A stretch of DNA of 9,307 nucleotides from Glaciecola sp. UBA1851. GTDB taxonomy: Bacteria > Pseudomonadota > Gammaproteobacteria > Enterobacterales > Alteromonadaceae. Below, one piece after another: positions 1 to 8,171 of the stretch. How positions within the stretch are numbered: the first letter of the stretch is position 1; every line of letters begins with the position of its first letter. Below the pieces are notes generated by a model. That model had not been told where the DNA came from, ran no database searches, and saw only the letters and a list, made by a program, of their open reading frames with translations. The stretch is from contig DDIL01000125.1 of the NCBI GenBank assembly GCA_002338515.1, positions 1 to 9,307 on the forward strand, in the 5' to 3' direction. Position numbers and translations under genes: made by a program.

Positions 1-1239
1 GCAATACTCATACTAAACTTGTCGGTTGGTTTGTACGAACAGAGTCTACGAGAACCATTTAGAGGTATTATTAGACGGATATTTGTATCTGCGGTAATGA
101 GCTACTTTGGCGTTGCCATTGTTTCGAGTTTATTATTCGATGATACAACCGAACACTACTTGCATGCGCCACTATCCGTTGCCTTCATCATACTTGCGTT
201 GGTTTCTTTTCGATATTTTATACAACGAACCAATAGCATTACTGACAAACCAAATCTAATTGTGCTTGGTGCCGGAGTGCGTGCTGCCGTTATAGAAAAT
301 AGAATGCGTAGGGTAGTGGATAGAGTTAATTTTAACCTAATTGCGTTTATACCCGTTGCTGGTGATCAAATTGAAGACGGAGTAAAACGAGAAAATATTT
401 GCAACATTGATATAGATAAAGACTTAGCCGAATATATTGTCAATGAGGATATAAGTGAAATAGTAATAGCTAATGATCAACGAAGAGGAACCTTGCCTAC
501 AGATGTTCTGTTTGAAGCCCGTTTGAAAGGTGTACAAATTACCGATTTGTTAGATTTTATGGAACGTGAAATTGGCCAAATTGCTGTAGACCTTATGTAT
601 CCAAGTTGGGTCATTTACTCAAATGGTTTTCAAACTCAAAAATTATTTAGAAAGGCTGCTGATTATTGGTTGAATATATTTTTAGCCATAGTAATTTTAT
701 TTTTCACATGGCCAATTATGCTAATTACGGCTCTTATTATTTATATAGATGATGGGCGCAGAACAGGTGCTCCAATATTATATCGACAGCAAAGAGTAGG
801 CCAAAACGGAAAGCTATTTGATATTTTAAAATTCAGAAGTATGCGCCCCGATGCTGAGAAAGATGGGGCGAAGTGGGCGTCAAAAAATGATAGTAGAGTG
901 ACATCTATTGGTGCATTTATTAGGAAGTACAGAGTTGATGAATTACCTCAATTATTAAACGTTCTTCGAGGGGAGATGTCGTTTATTGGTCCTCGGCCTG
1001 AAAGACCAGAGTTTGTTGAACAGTTAATTAAAGAAGTGCCTTATTACAATCAACGTCACAATGTAAAGCCAGGGCTAGCAGGATGGGCGCAACTAAATTA
1101 TCCTTATGGCGCGAGTGTAAAAGATTCGCTAGAAAAGCTTAAATTTGATTTATACTACGTTAAACATCAAAGTTTGTTATTAGATATATTAATACTAATA
1201 AGAACAACTGAAGTTGTTTTATTCGGAAAAGGAAGATAG
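1..1239 (+). CDS. Polyprenyl-phosphate sugar phosphotransferase, XrtA-associated EpsB type (5' partial)
   Basis: This enzyme moves a sugar-1-phosphate from a nucleotide sugar to undecaprenyl phosphate at the inner membrane, the first step of EPS repeat-unit assembly. The frame is open back to base 1. The first possible start inside the window is a TTG at base 19, but LYEQSLREPFRG after it resembles the interior of the family, so the true start (probably some tens of residues earlier) lies outside. Counting from base 19: hydrophobic segments at about 20-40 and 50-66, a Rossmann-like CoA-binding region from about 78 (NLIVLGAG), a membrane segment at about 217-242, then the bacterial sugar transferase domain. 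That domain shows KFRSM (271-275), DELPQ (307-311), GPRPE (324-328) and KPGLAGWAQ (350-358). The Asp-Glu pair and PRPE are hallmarks of the WbaP/PglC catalytic domain. The neighbouring deacetylase and exosortase point to the PEP-CTERM/XrtA subgroup. The donor sugar cannot be read from the sequence. Confidence 0.92.
   Translation, partial: AILILNLSVGLYEQSLREPFRGIIRRIFVSAVMSYFGVAIVSSLLFDDTTEHYLHAPLSVAFIILALVSFRYFIQRTNSITDKPNLIVLGAGVRAAVIENRMRRVVDRVNFNLIAFIPVAGDQIEDGVKRENICNIDIDKDLAEYIVNEDISEIVIANDQRRGTLPTDVLFEARLKGVQITDLLDFMEREIGQIAVDLMYPSWVIYSNGFQTQKLFRKAADYWLNIFLAIVILFFTWPIMLITALIIYIDDGRRTGAPILYRQQRVGQNGKLFDILKFRSMRPDAEKDGAKWASKNDSRVTSIGAFIRKYRVDELPQLLNVLRGEMSFIGPRPERPEFVEQLIKEVPYYNQRHNVKPGLAGWAQLNYPYGASVKDSLEKLKFDLYYVKHQSLLLDILILIRTTEVVLFGKGR
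1226..1236 (+). promoter_or_regulatory. Shine-Dalgarno site that decides a TTG start
   Basis: A purine-rich run (GGAAAAGGAAGA-like) ends 6 bases before the TTG at 1243. The in-frame ATG at 1282 has only AT-rich sequence upstream. This favours the TTG as start of the deacetylase. The site lies inside the end of the sugar transferase gene, so translation of the two is probably coupled. Confidence 0.6.
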
Positions 1240-1242
1240 TTT

Positions 1243-2100
1243 TTGAACGCAATTAATAAGAATAAAAACCGTATTCATGCTATGACGGTAGACGTTGAAG
1301 ACTACTTCCATGTTTCTGCTTTTGATTCCGTCATTAAAACTACAGATTGGGAACACATTACGCCCAGAGTGGGTGACAACACACATCGGCTAATAGATTT
1401 ATTTAATGAACATGATGTTAAAGCCACGTTCTTTACGTTGGGGTGGGTGGCTAAACACTGTCCAGATGTAATTAAACGTATAGTTGATGAAGGACATGAA
1501 TTGGCCAGCCATGGAACCAATCACCGTCGAAACACATCCATGTCTAGAGACCAAGTATACAAAGATATAAAAGAAAGTAAGGATATTTTGGAACAAATAT
1601 CTGGGCAAGGAATAATTGGTTATAGGGCTCCAAGCTTTTCTATTGATAAGAGTAATGAATACGTGTTTGAGATTTTAACCGAACTAGGCTTCAAATATTC
1701 TTCAAGCACTTATCCTATTGAACACGATTTATATGGTGTACCAGATTGGCCTAGATTCAAGCATATGCGTCAAGAAGGAATTATCGAAATACCTATTCCA
1801 ACAATTGAAAAGAATGCAAAGAATAAAGGCATTGGCGGTGGTGGTTACTTTCGTTTATATCCTTACTGGCTTTCTAAAAGAAGAATTGACAAGTACCTTA
1901 TTGATAATACGCAACCGTATAATTTTTATTTTCACCCTTGGGAAATCGATGTAGACCAACCTAGAGTGTCAGATGCCTCGTTTAAATCGAAACTAAGACA
2001 CTATATAAATCTGAATGTAATGGAAAAAAAGCTTGTTATGCTTATGCAAGATTTCAATTGGTCTAGTATGAGAGATGTTTATGGCATTAAAATGGAGTAG
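1243..2100 (+). CDS. XrtA-system polysaccharide deacetylase (NodB fold)
   Basis: This is a carbohydrate esterase 4-like deacetylase of the subfamily found beside exosortase A. It probably removes N- or O-acetyl groups from the EPS or a precursor. The 285 residues cover the whole family. The metal and catalytic motifs are intact: TVDVED at 15-20 (Asp17, Asp20), SHGTNH at 89-94 (His90 and His94 as metal ligands), GYRAPSF at 126-132, and FYFHPWE at 228-234 with His231 in the last motif. GGGGYFRLYPY (198-208) is typical of this subgroup. No signal peptide is visible, as is usual for it. The TTG start is chosen for its good ribosome binding site; an ATG at 1282 (Met14) would still leave the first motif intact. 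The gene begins 3 bp after the sugar transferase and ends in tandem stops TAG-TAA just before xrtA. Confidence 0.92.
   Translation: MNAINKNKNRIHAMTVDVEDYFHVSAFDSVIKTTDWEHITPRVGDNTHRLIDLFNEHDVKATFFTLGWVAKHCPDVIKRIVDEGHELASHGTNHRRNTSMSRDQVYKDIKESKDILEQISGQGIIGYRAPSFSIDKSNEYVFEILTELGFKYSSSTYPIEHDLYGVPDWPRFKHMRQEGIIEIPIPTIEKNAKNKGIGGGGYFRLYPYWLSKRRIDKYLIDNTQPYNFYFHPWEIDVDQPRVSDASFKSKLRHYINLNVMEKKLVMLMQDFNWSSMRDVYGIKME
2094..2097 (+). promoter_or_regulatory. Shine-Dalgarno site of xrtA within the deacetylase gene
   Basis: GGAG sits 6 bases before the ATG at 2104 and overlaps the last codons of the deacetylase. Between them are two in-frame stops, TAG then TAA. The layout suits reinitiation of ribosomes finishing the upstream gene. 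Confidence 0.6.
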
Positions 2101-2103
2101 TAA

Positions 2104-3660
2104 ATGACGGTTAATGGACTGCAAAAGCAAACTTTGCCTAATGACGCAAAGAAAATTGGCTGGATGTTTCTGGGGACACTAGCAATATGGATTTTGTTGG
2201 TTAACGAGCCTTTATGGGCAGCGATGCAAATATGGGCAGGTAATGAAATATATAATCATTGTCTAATAGTTATTCCAGCGTCAATTTACTTGGTATATGA
2301 GCGAAGACATGACATAGATTGGTCGTCAATGAGCTTCTCACGCATAGCAATTGCATTATTTGTTCTTCAACTTGTTTTTTACATACTAAGCACAGCAGCA
2401 AGTATTCAGCTGTTTAGACATATTGCTATATTTAGTATGTTACCAACATTAGTATGGATATTTGTTGGAGATAAAATAGCTTGGGATATCAGATTTGCGC
2501 TATTTTTTGTGTTGTTTTCTGTGCCTGTTGGCGAAGAACTTATTCCGTTTTTACAAGAGCTTACTGCAGATCTGTCTGTTTTTTTATTAGATTTATCAGG
2601 CATTCCTTTATTTAGAAGCGGCTTATATATCGAAATACCACAAGGGAAATTCCTAGTAGCTGAAGCTTGCTCGGGAGTAAGCTTTCTTATAGCCTCGATT
2701 GTTTTAGGCAATTTGTATGCAAATATGTACCTAGTTACGTGGCGCACTAGAATATTATTTGTATTTCTCTCTGTAATATTTCCAATAGCAGCGAATGCTG
2801 TTCGAGTATATGGCATTATTTATATTGGCTATGCATCTGATATGGAGCATGCAGTGGGTGCAGACCATCTAATATATGGTTGGTTCTTCTTTGCGTTTGT
2901 TTTGATTTGCATGTTTTTTATAGGCGAAACCATAAGAAAGCGTGAGGTTAAATGGTTATCAGCAAAATCGAATCAGTTAGATATGCAAAAAAATGCTCCC
3001 GTATCGTCTGAAATAAAACAAGTTAGTCAAAGTAATTTAGTATTAAATAAAACTGCAGTTATCTCTGTAAGTGTTATTGCGGCCTGCATTGTAGGTTCAA
3101 TTTTACAGATAAATAGAATGACAATTGATCAAGATGCCGTCTTATCAAAAGTGAACATTGATACTCATAGCTTGAGTTTGGTTACTTATGAGCCAAGAGT
3201 CAAATGGGAGCCGAGGTATATCGGAAATAACCAAGAAGAGTTAATCAGTCTTTCTGACGAAGGGTTTGTTTTTGACTTATATTATGCATTTTTTAATGGT
3301 ACCAAGGGTGAATTAGTATCGTCGCTACACAGGTTGTATAACCAGGATAGATGGACTTTGGTGGATCGTAAGCGGTTAAATATTGGCGAACATCAGGTTA
3401 TTTATGAATTAGTTACGACCTCGGTAGGCATAAAGAAAGAAATTATATACTGGTATATTGTAGATGGTAAAATTGTAGATACTTATAAAGAAGCTAAGTT
3501 TATTGAATTTATAAACAAGTTAAAGGGTAAACCTACCAATGCTGCAATTATTGCCGTAGGTGTAAATATGGATGCAGATATCCCTTCTAAAGTTGATACT
3601 CTTATGAAAAAAGCAACATTGATAAAAGAAGATAATTTGGATTTATTTTCTATTGATTAA
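2104..3660 (+). CDS. xrtA: Exosortase A with fused C-terminal EpsI-like domain
   Basis: Exosortases are polytopic inner-membrane cysteine transpeptidases that cut PEP-CTERM sorting tails and are thought to join the proteins to surface polysaccharide. The first 280 or so residues are a run of hydrophobic helices. All three catalytic residues are visible: Cys189 in EACSGVSFL, Arg234 in NAVRVYG, and His255 in GADHLIYGW, which is a very typical XrtA stretch. After a polar linker there is another membrane helix near 318-335, then a soluble, probably periplasmic domain to residue 518 that resembles EpsI (DUF3485), including a segment around YYAFFNGTKGELVSS. The fusion and the 518-residue length are normal for exosortase A. 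No PEP-CTERM substrate protein is encoded in this window, so targets must lie elsewhere. The gene is tightly coupled to the deacetylase upstream and is followed by the longest gap in the window. Confidence 0.95.
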   Translation: MTVNGLQKQTLPNDAKKIGWMFLGTLAIWILLVNEPLWAAMQIWAGNEIYNHCLIVIPASIYLVYERRHDIDWSSMSFSRIAIALFVLQLVFYILSTAASIQLFRHIAIFSMLPTLVWIFVGDKIAWDIRFALFFVLFSVPVGEELIPFLQELTADLSVFLLDLSGIPLFRSGLYIEIPQGKFLVAEACSGVSFLIASIVLGNLYANMYLVTWRTRILFVFLSVIFPIAANAVRVYGIIYIGYASDMEHAVGADHLIYGWFFFAFVLICMFFIGETIRKREVKWLSAKSNQLDMQKNAPVSSEIKQVSQSNLVLNKTAVISVSVIAACIVGSILQINRMTIDQDAVLSKVNIDTHSLSLVTYEPRVKWEPRYIGNNQEELISLSDEGFVFDLYYAFFNGTKGELVSSLHRLYNQDRWTLVDRKRLNIGEHQVIYELVTTSVGIKKEIIYWYIVDGKIVDTYKEAKFIEFINKLKGKPTNAAIIAVGVNMDADIPSKVDTLMKKATLIKEDNLDLFSID

Positions 3661-3750
3661 CCTTTAATGGGGTTAATTATTTATTAACGAGCGCCACTCA
3701 AGCAGCGCTAAAATTGGAAATAATCATATGCTATTTAAAGGGTATTTATT
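3661..3750 (+). other. 90-bp spacer with two short inverted repeats
   Basis: This is the longest gap between genes. It contains GTTAAT (3672-3677) paired with ATTAAC (3683-3688) around a 5-base loop, and AGCGC (3690-3694) paired with GCGCT (3705-3709) around a 10-base loop. Neither is followed by a run of T, so a Rho-independent terminator is not supported. I could not find a convincing -35/-10 pair. It may hold a weak attenuator, RNA-processing site or unrecognised promoter between the exosortase core and the accessory genes. Confidence 0.4.
3737..3742 (+). promoter_or_regulatory. Shine-Dalgarno site for a GTG start
   Basis: AAAGGG lies 8 bases before the GTG at 3751 and supports that codon as the start of the hexapeptide transferase. 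No ATG occurs in frame until the one at residue 41, which would delete the N-terminal membrane helix. Confidence 0.55.
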
Positions 3751-4359
3751 GTGAGGGTCGTAATTAAAAACCTCTTGAATCTTTTGTGTCAACTGGTCGT
3801 TTTGCCGTTGGCAGTACTTTCTTTTGTAGAAAAAACTTTAACATCTGGTAAATCTGAAGTTGCCTTTGGAATGTGTACTCATATAGTCGCTATATTACCA
3901 GGGATTCCAGGCATGTTTTTGCGACGAGCTTTTTATACCTTGTCATTAGAAAAATGTTCAAATCACTGTCATATTGGATTTGGAACTATAATTTCACATC
4001 GGTGCACAGTGCTTGATAATCATGTATATATAGGAAGTTATGCGAGCATAGGGAATTGCCATATAGGTGAAAATAGTTTAATTGGTAGTAAATCTAGCAT
4101 TTTAAGTGGTGAAGCCTTACATGAGTTAGATGAAGAAGGACAGTGGACCCCTTACTCCTCAAATTTACTTGTAAGGGTAAATATTGCAAAAAATGTATGG
4201 ATTGGTGAAGGTGCAATCGTTTCGGCGGATGTTGGTGAGTCATCAATGATTGGTTCAGGAGCGGTTGTTACTTCTCAGTTAAAATCTCTTGTAATGGTAG
4301 CTGGCAATCCAGCTAGGTTTGTCAAAAAATTGGAGCCCAGAAAGTCTGAGGCTGACTAA
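3751..4359 (+). CDS. Membrane-anchored hexapeptide-repeat (LbH) acyltransferase
   Basis: This is a left-handed beta-helix transferase that probably O- or N-acetylates (or otherwise acylates) a sugar of the EPS at the cytoplasmic face of the membrane. The 202 residues begin with a hydrophobic helix at about 7-25. From about 73 to 118 there are hexapeptide turns of the form [IV]G.x.. (HIGFGT, YIGSYAS, HIGENSL, LIGSKSS), then a loop at 120-142 containing His124, which lies where the family usually has its catalytic His after ILSG. Further coils follow (VWIGEGAIV, MIGSGAVVT), and the sequence ends with the standard VAGNPAR (183-189). The GTG start keeps the membrane helix and has a good ribosome binding site. 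The gene opens the accessory half of the locus and is followed 38 bp later by a second, unrelated acyltransferase. Acyl donor and acceptor cannot be told from sequence. Confidence 0.87.
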   Translation: MRVVIKNLLNLLCQLVVLPLAVLSFVEKTLTSGKSEVAFGMCTHIVAILPGIPGMFLRRAFYTLSLEKCSNHCHIGFGTIISHRCTVLDNHVYIGSYASIGNCHIGENSLIGSKSSILSGEALHELDEEGQWTPYSSNLLVRVNIAKNVWIGEGAIVSADVGESSMIGSGAVVTSQLKSLVMVAGNPARFVKKLEPRKSEAD

Positions 4360-4384
4360 TCGATTTATAATTTAAAATTTCTAC

Positions 4385-4389
4385 TAAGG
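4385..4389 (+). promoter_or_regulatory. Shine-Dalgarno site selecting the ATG at 4398
   Basis: TAAGG lies 8 bases before the ATG at 4398. The GTG at 4389 overlaps this motif and would have no ribosome binding site of its own, so the ATG is preferred. Confidence 0.55.
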
Positions 4390-4397
4390 TGTATCCC

Positions 4398-5489
4398 ATG
4401 CAAAGACAAGCGTTTATTGATTGGATGAAAGCTACTGGCATGTTTGCCATTGTTGTGGGTCATATAATTGGGAGTCCCTATCATATCTTCAATTTGGTTA
4501 GCCAACCAATTTATACAAAACAGTTAGGCGTTTGTTTTTTTATATTTATTATGGGCTGGAGCTTGGCTCATGAAAAAAGCAATTCATTCCAAGTTGTGTT
4601 TAAGCGAGCTTTTCCAATTTATTTTTATGGTGCGTTATTTGCTATCTTAATGAGCGCATATAACTACTATAATGTGGGCAACTTAAACGAAAGTAACTAT
4701 TTACCCTTCTTTTTAGGTGCAAACGTACTATTCAACTTTTTCCCTGCCAATCCAACTACTTGGTATATAGGTACTTATTTACATGTCTTGTTGTTTTGGT
4801 TTTTATTTATGAGAAACAGACAAATTGGATTAGGACATGTCGGTATTGCAATAATTATTGAGATAGTGGTGCGCGCCTCACTTATATATCAAGACTTAGA
4901 TTTTGTAGCTTATATGACATTACCAAACTGGCTTACTATCTTTGTTTTAGGAAGCTACTTACATCAAAAGAAAGATACTTCTTTTACCTTGAGCACAGTT
5001 TTAATGCTAGTAGCGTGGGCTGCATTACTTGCATTGTGGGCAAGCCCTTTAAATAATTTAATAGCACCTAAATCATTCCCTTTTAGAGAGATTTCTAATG
5101 TAGAAAATCTACACACTTGGGGGCCATCATTTGCTAGGTCTGTATTGATTTCATTTATTTATATTCTTAACACTATTGTATTTTTTGAATTATTAAGAAG
5201 AGTACCATACAACAAAGTGGTAGGTTTTTTCGCTAGAAATAGTCTAATTACTTTCATTGTTCACATGCCATTAATTTATGCTACAAATAAGTTTTTCTAC
5301 AATACTTTTGAAACTGAATGGGTAGCGCAGTGGCTAATGATTGCTTTCATATTTATTGGGTGTGCATTAATATCTGAGGTTTTCAATAAAATTATAAATT
5401 TATCATACTTACAAACTAAAGCATGGTCCATTTGGACTTTAATCTTTGGAAGATTCATCAAAGAAACAGCAAACCAAAATAAGAATTAA
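4398..5489 (+). CDS. Acyltransferase-3 family integral membrane protein
   Basis: This protein resembles the acyltransferase 3 / OafA-like family, multi-spanning inner-membrane enzymes that transfer acetyl or other acyl groups to glycans. From the ATG there are 363 residues, typical of the membrane domain alone with no SGNH extension. The N-terminus has the family pattern of a short amphipathic stretch (IDWMKATGMFAIVVGH) ending in His22, the position of the conserved His of the first helix. About ten hydrophobic segments follow, with polar loops such as the one before NLHTWGPSFARS. FIVHMPLIY near residue 289 is another characteristic late helix. The product probably decorates lipid-linked or exported polysaccharide. 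It sits between another acyltransferase and the lyase-like gene, 4 bp from the latter. Its likely acyl source could be the carrier-protein cassette downstream, but that is inference. A transport-only role is a less likely alternative. Confidence 0.85.
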   Translation: MQRQAFIDWMKATGMFAIVVGHIIGSPYHIFNLVSQPIYTKQLGVCFFIFIMGWSLAHEKSNSFQVVFKRAFPIYFYGALFAILMSAYNYYNVGNLNESNYLPFFLGANVLFNFFPANPTTWYIGTYLHVLLFWFLFMRNRQIGLGHVGIAIIIEIVVRASLIYQDLDFVAYMTLPNWLTIFVLGSYLHQKKDTSFTLSTVLMLVAWAALLALWASPLNNLIAPKSFPFREISNVENLHTWGPSFARSVLISFIYILNTIVFFELLRRVPYNKVVGFFARNSLITFIVHMPLIYATNKFFYNTFETEWVAQWLMIAFIFIGCALISEVFNKIINLSYLQTKAWSIWTLIFGRFIKETANQNKN

Positions 5490-5493
5490 TGAG

Positions 5494-8127
5494 ATGTCTA
5501 ACAATAAAGCACATATAGGCTATGTGAGGCATAAGGGAGTTGCTCAAAGCATTGTGATAGGTCTTCCTTTTGCGATGGGTTGCTTCCATAAAGAAAAACA
5601 TAGTATTGTTTTTTATTTAGAAGATGATCTTATCAATTCATGCGAAGCACATATTGTAACTAAATGGAACGATGGGTCTGCTAAATGGTTACATTTGGAA
5701 TTTATATGTGAGGGAAATGGTAAGCTTTATTACGATATTCAGAAAAACCTCGAAAATTCAAATGTGACGAAAGTTTACGACAAGTTAGATAATCAATTCT
5801 CAACCATGGATTCGTTAAATAAACAGGCGCCACAAAATGTTAAAATTGAAGGAACACTGTCAACAAATCCTAGCAATCAGTTTTCAATTGTAGTCGATTC
5901 ATTACCAATAACTTTTAACCCACAGATTTCTTTTAAAGGAAATAAAGATAATATATCTTTTGACATTAAAAGCATGCTTTTCAAAAAAACCAAATTGAGT
6001 AATCAATATTGTGTTTGTTACGAGTTGGAGTTTGAAGGTAAACTGTTGTTGCTTGAATTAAATATTAAACACATATTGGCAACTCAGAGTGTTGATATTT
6101 CAGTTAGGATACACAATCCAGCTGCAGCAGAGCATTTAAACAATACTTGGGATTTGGGTGACAAAAATAGCTTCTTCATAGACAAGTTTGATTTACTTAT
6201 TCTACAAAATAATAGTTTGGCGAGTATTTCAGTAATCGACCAAATAGATAACTCTGAACAATCCGCTCGTCACTTCTATAATGCCCCCTTTTTACTAAAA
6301 CAACAGGGTAGTGGTGGAGAAAATTGGCAATCCCCTATTCATTGGGATGAAAACAAGGAAACTACCGTACAAGAACAAGGATACATTCTGAATTCTGGAA
6401 CAGACCATCAAACCATATCAGGTTTTAGAGCGTCTCCTTATGTTGCATTAAGTAACGCAGACAATGTTATAGTTATTCATATGGACGAATTCTGGCAAAA
6501 CTTTCCTATTTCAATTGAGTCTTTGCAATCTGGAGTGAGATTTGGTCTATTTCATGATAGAACCGAATTACAAGGCGGTGAAAGTAAAAGTTGGAATATT
6601 CATGCTAGCTTTTTTTCATCAAGTGAAAGTGTGGAAAAGTTAATTGAAAAATCAAGTTCAAGTAATGCGACTTTTAATTGGTGTACCCATTACTTAAACA
6701 GAACGAGCGTATTTGGACACTTAAGTTTTTCTGAATCTGAGAGTGACTTATCATCTCTAATCAAGCTTGGTATAGAAGGCGAATTTAACTTTTTCAATAA
6801 GCGTGAGCAGATTGACGTGTTTGGCTGGCGAAATTTTGGCGAATTATATGCTGATCATGAAATCCCTGAAAAGTTTGACGGGCAATATTTTGTATCCCAT
6901 TATAATAATCAATACGACCCTATATTTGGCTTCACTCTTCAATATCTCAGAAGTAAAGACGTAAAATGGAAGCAATTAGTTTCTCCTCTAAGTAGACATG
7001 TTCAAGATATTGATGTTTACGATACTGAATACGATAAAGGTGAATATAACGGTGGCCTAATGTGGCATACAGACCATTATTTACCAGCGGAAACATGTAC
7101 TCACAGATCTAATTCAAAGCACCATAGCTACGCTTATGATGGTTTTTTAGGCGGAGGCGGACCGGGTGGTCAACATTGTTATACAACTGGTTTATTGTGG
7201 CAGTATTTGTTTTTTGCTGATGATATGGCTAAGCGTAAAGTTCTACAGTTAACTGATTGGGTAAGACGTTTCTATAACGGAAGTGGCTCTTTGCTTGAAC
7301 GCACATTTAGATTGTTAACGATTGATTTGAAGAACGAACAGCTTACTATGGTAGGCATAACGCGCTTTGGAAATAAATATCCACTAGATAGAGGTACGGG
7401 TAATTTTTTAATTGCATTATTAGATAGCTATGAAATTACTCAAAATGCAAATTTATTGCAAGAATCTGCGTTCGTTATAAAAAATACGGTTCACCCTAGC
7501 GATGATCTTCAGAAAAGACAATTGTACGATGTTGAAAACGCTTGGTTTTATACTGTATTTTTTCAAGCTGTCGTTCGTTTTTTATTTTTAAAAGAGTCGA
7601 TACATCAACTTGATAAAGACTACATGTATGCGAGATATACATTCATTCATTACAGCCAATGGATGTTAGAAAATGAACAATACTATTTAAATAAACCTGA
7701 AATTCTAGAGTTTCCCAATGATACATGGTGTGCCCAGGATATTCGTAAAGCCAATCTTTTGTATTATGGTTACTATTTCAGTGAAGATAAAAATAAAGGA
7801 TTCATAGAGAAAGCAGATAAATTTTATGAATATATAAGAAACCACTTGCAGCAGTCCAATGAAAAGCAGCACACTAGAGTGTTAGCAATACTGATGCAAA
7901 ATGATGGGGTAGTGCAAAAATTTCAACATATAAATGAAGAAAAAAGAATACTACCTCACTCTAGTGTTGTTCTTGAACAACAAGATTTTGGTAATGCGCC
8001 TGAGTTTAGCAAAGCAAAGATACTTACAATGTATTTAAAAGATATGTCCAAACTTCTGCTAAAGTTTTCAGTGAAAAAAGAATGGAATTGGCTCAAATTT
8101 AGGATAAATAAAATTACCAACCGCTAA
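5494..8127 (+). CDS. YetA / exo-rhamnogalacturonan lyase-like (RIFT barrel, PL26-related) protein
   Basis: This 877-residue protein resembles the PcRGLX/YetA-like family, which combines an N-terminal RIFT barrel, a beta-rich middle and an alpha/alpha-toroid domain. Characterised relatives include a fungal exo-rhamnogalacturonan lyase. Counting from the ATG, family-like motifs appear in order: WNDGSAKWL (58-66), WDLGDKNSF (219-227), GGENWQSP (274-281), FWQNFP (333-338), GWRNFGELYADHE (444-456), SHYNNQYDP (468-476), NGGLMWHTDHY (519-529) and a glycine-rich GGGPGGQHCYTTG (554-566). Near the C-terminus is FPNDTWCAQD, helical sequence typical of the toroid. The start is the ATG 4 bp after the acyltransferase. 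A TTG at 5446 would overlap that gene and lacks a ribosome binding site. No signal peptide or lipobox is visible, so it appears cytoplasmic, which is odd for a polysaccharide-degrading enzyme. The substrate and the cleavage chemistry are not established; it could act on an EPS precursor. Confidence 0.8.
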   Translation: MSNNKAHIGYVRHKGVAQSIVIGLPFAMGCFHKEKHSIVFYLEDDLINSCEAHIVTKWNDGSAKWLHLEFICEGNGKLYYDIQKNLENSNVTKVYDKLDNQFSTMDSLNKQAPQNVKIEGTLSTNPSNQFSIVVDSLPITFNPQISFKGNKDNISFDIKSMLFKKTKLSNQYCVCYELEFEGKLLLLELNIKHILATQSVDISVRIHNPAAAEHLNNTWDLGDKNSFFIDKFDLLILQNNSLASISVIDQIDNSEQSARHFYNAPFLLKQQGSGGENWQSPIHWDENKETTVQEQGYILNSGTDHQTISGFRASPYVALSNADNVIVIHMDEFWQNFPISIESLQSGVRFGLFHDRTELQGGESKSWNIHASFFSSSESVEKLIEKSSSSNATFNWCTHYLNRTSVFGHLSFSESESDLSSLIKLGIEGEFNFFNKREQIDVFGWRNFGELYADHEIPEKFDGQYFVSHYNNQYDPIFGFTLQYLRSKDVKWKQLVSPLSRHVQDIDVYDTEYDKGEYNGGLMWHTDHYLPAETCTHRSNSKHHSYAYDGFLGGGGPGGQHCYTTGLLWQYLFFADDMAKRKVLQLTDWVRRFYNGSGSLLERTFRLLTIDLKNEQLTMVGITRFGNKYPLDRGTGNFLIALLDSYEITQNANLLQESAFVIKNTVHPSDDLQKRQLYDVENAWFYTVFFQAVVRFLFLKESIHQLDKDYMYARYTFIHYSQWMLENEQYYLNKPEILEFPNDTWCAQDIRKANLLYYGYYFSEDKNKGFIEKADKFYEYIRNHLQQSNEKQHTRVLAILMQNDGVVQKFQHINEEKRILPHSSVVLEQQDFGNAPEFSKAKILTMYLKDMSKLLLKFSVKKEWNWLKFRINKITNR

Positions 8128-8171
8128 GCTAGTTTACATATTAACTATTAACTTCAATTACAGAGAGCACA

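Noticed and set aside
1302..1608. Minus-strand open frames of about 70 codons
   Set aside because: They lie wholly inside the deacetylase gene, whose catalytic motifs are conserved in the plus-strand frame; their translations show no recognisable domain.
1718..1954. Plus-strand 78-codon frame within the deacetylase gene
   Set aside because: It is an alternative frame of a well-supported gene and has no ribosome binding site or family-like sequence.
2406..2816. Minus-strand 136-codon frame within xrtA
   Set aside because: It is antisense to the exosortase catalytic region, which explains the lack of stops, and its translation resembles no known family.
3672..3709. Possible Rho-independent terminator after xrtA
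   Set aside because: The stems are short, the first is all AT except its closing pair, and no T-run follows either one.
4366..4371. Perfect TATAAT hexamer before the acyltransferase-3 gene
   Set aside because: There is no -35-like hexamer at 16-18 bp upstream and no extended -10 TG; in AT-rich DNA a chance match is likely.
5446..5493. TTG start giving the lyase-like protein 16 more residues
   Set aside because: It would overlap the acyltransferase gene by 44 bases, has no ribosome binding site, and adds polar residues before the family-like sequence begins.
8137..8151. Short direct repeat ATTAAC...ATTAAC before the carrier-protein gene
   Set aside because: Two copies of a six-base AT-rich word in a 44-bp gap are not enough to claim an operator or promoter.
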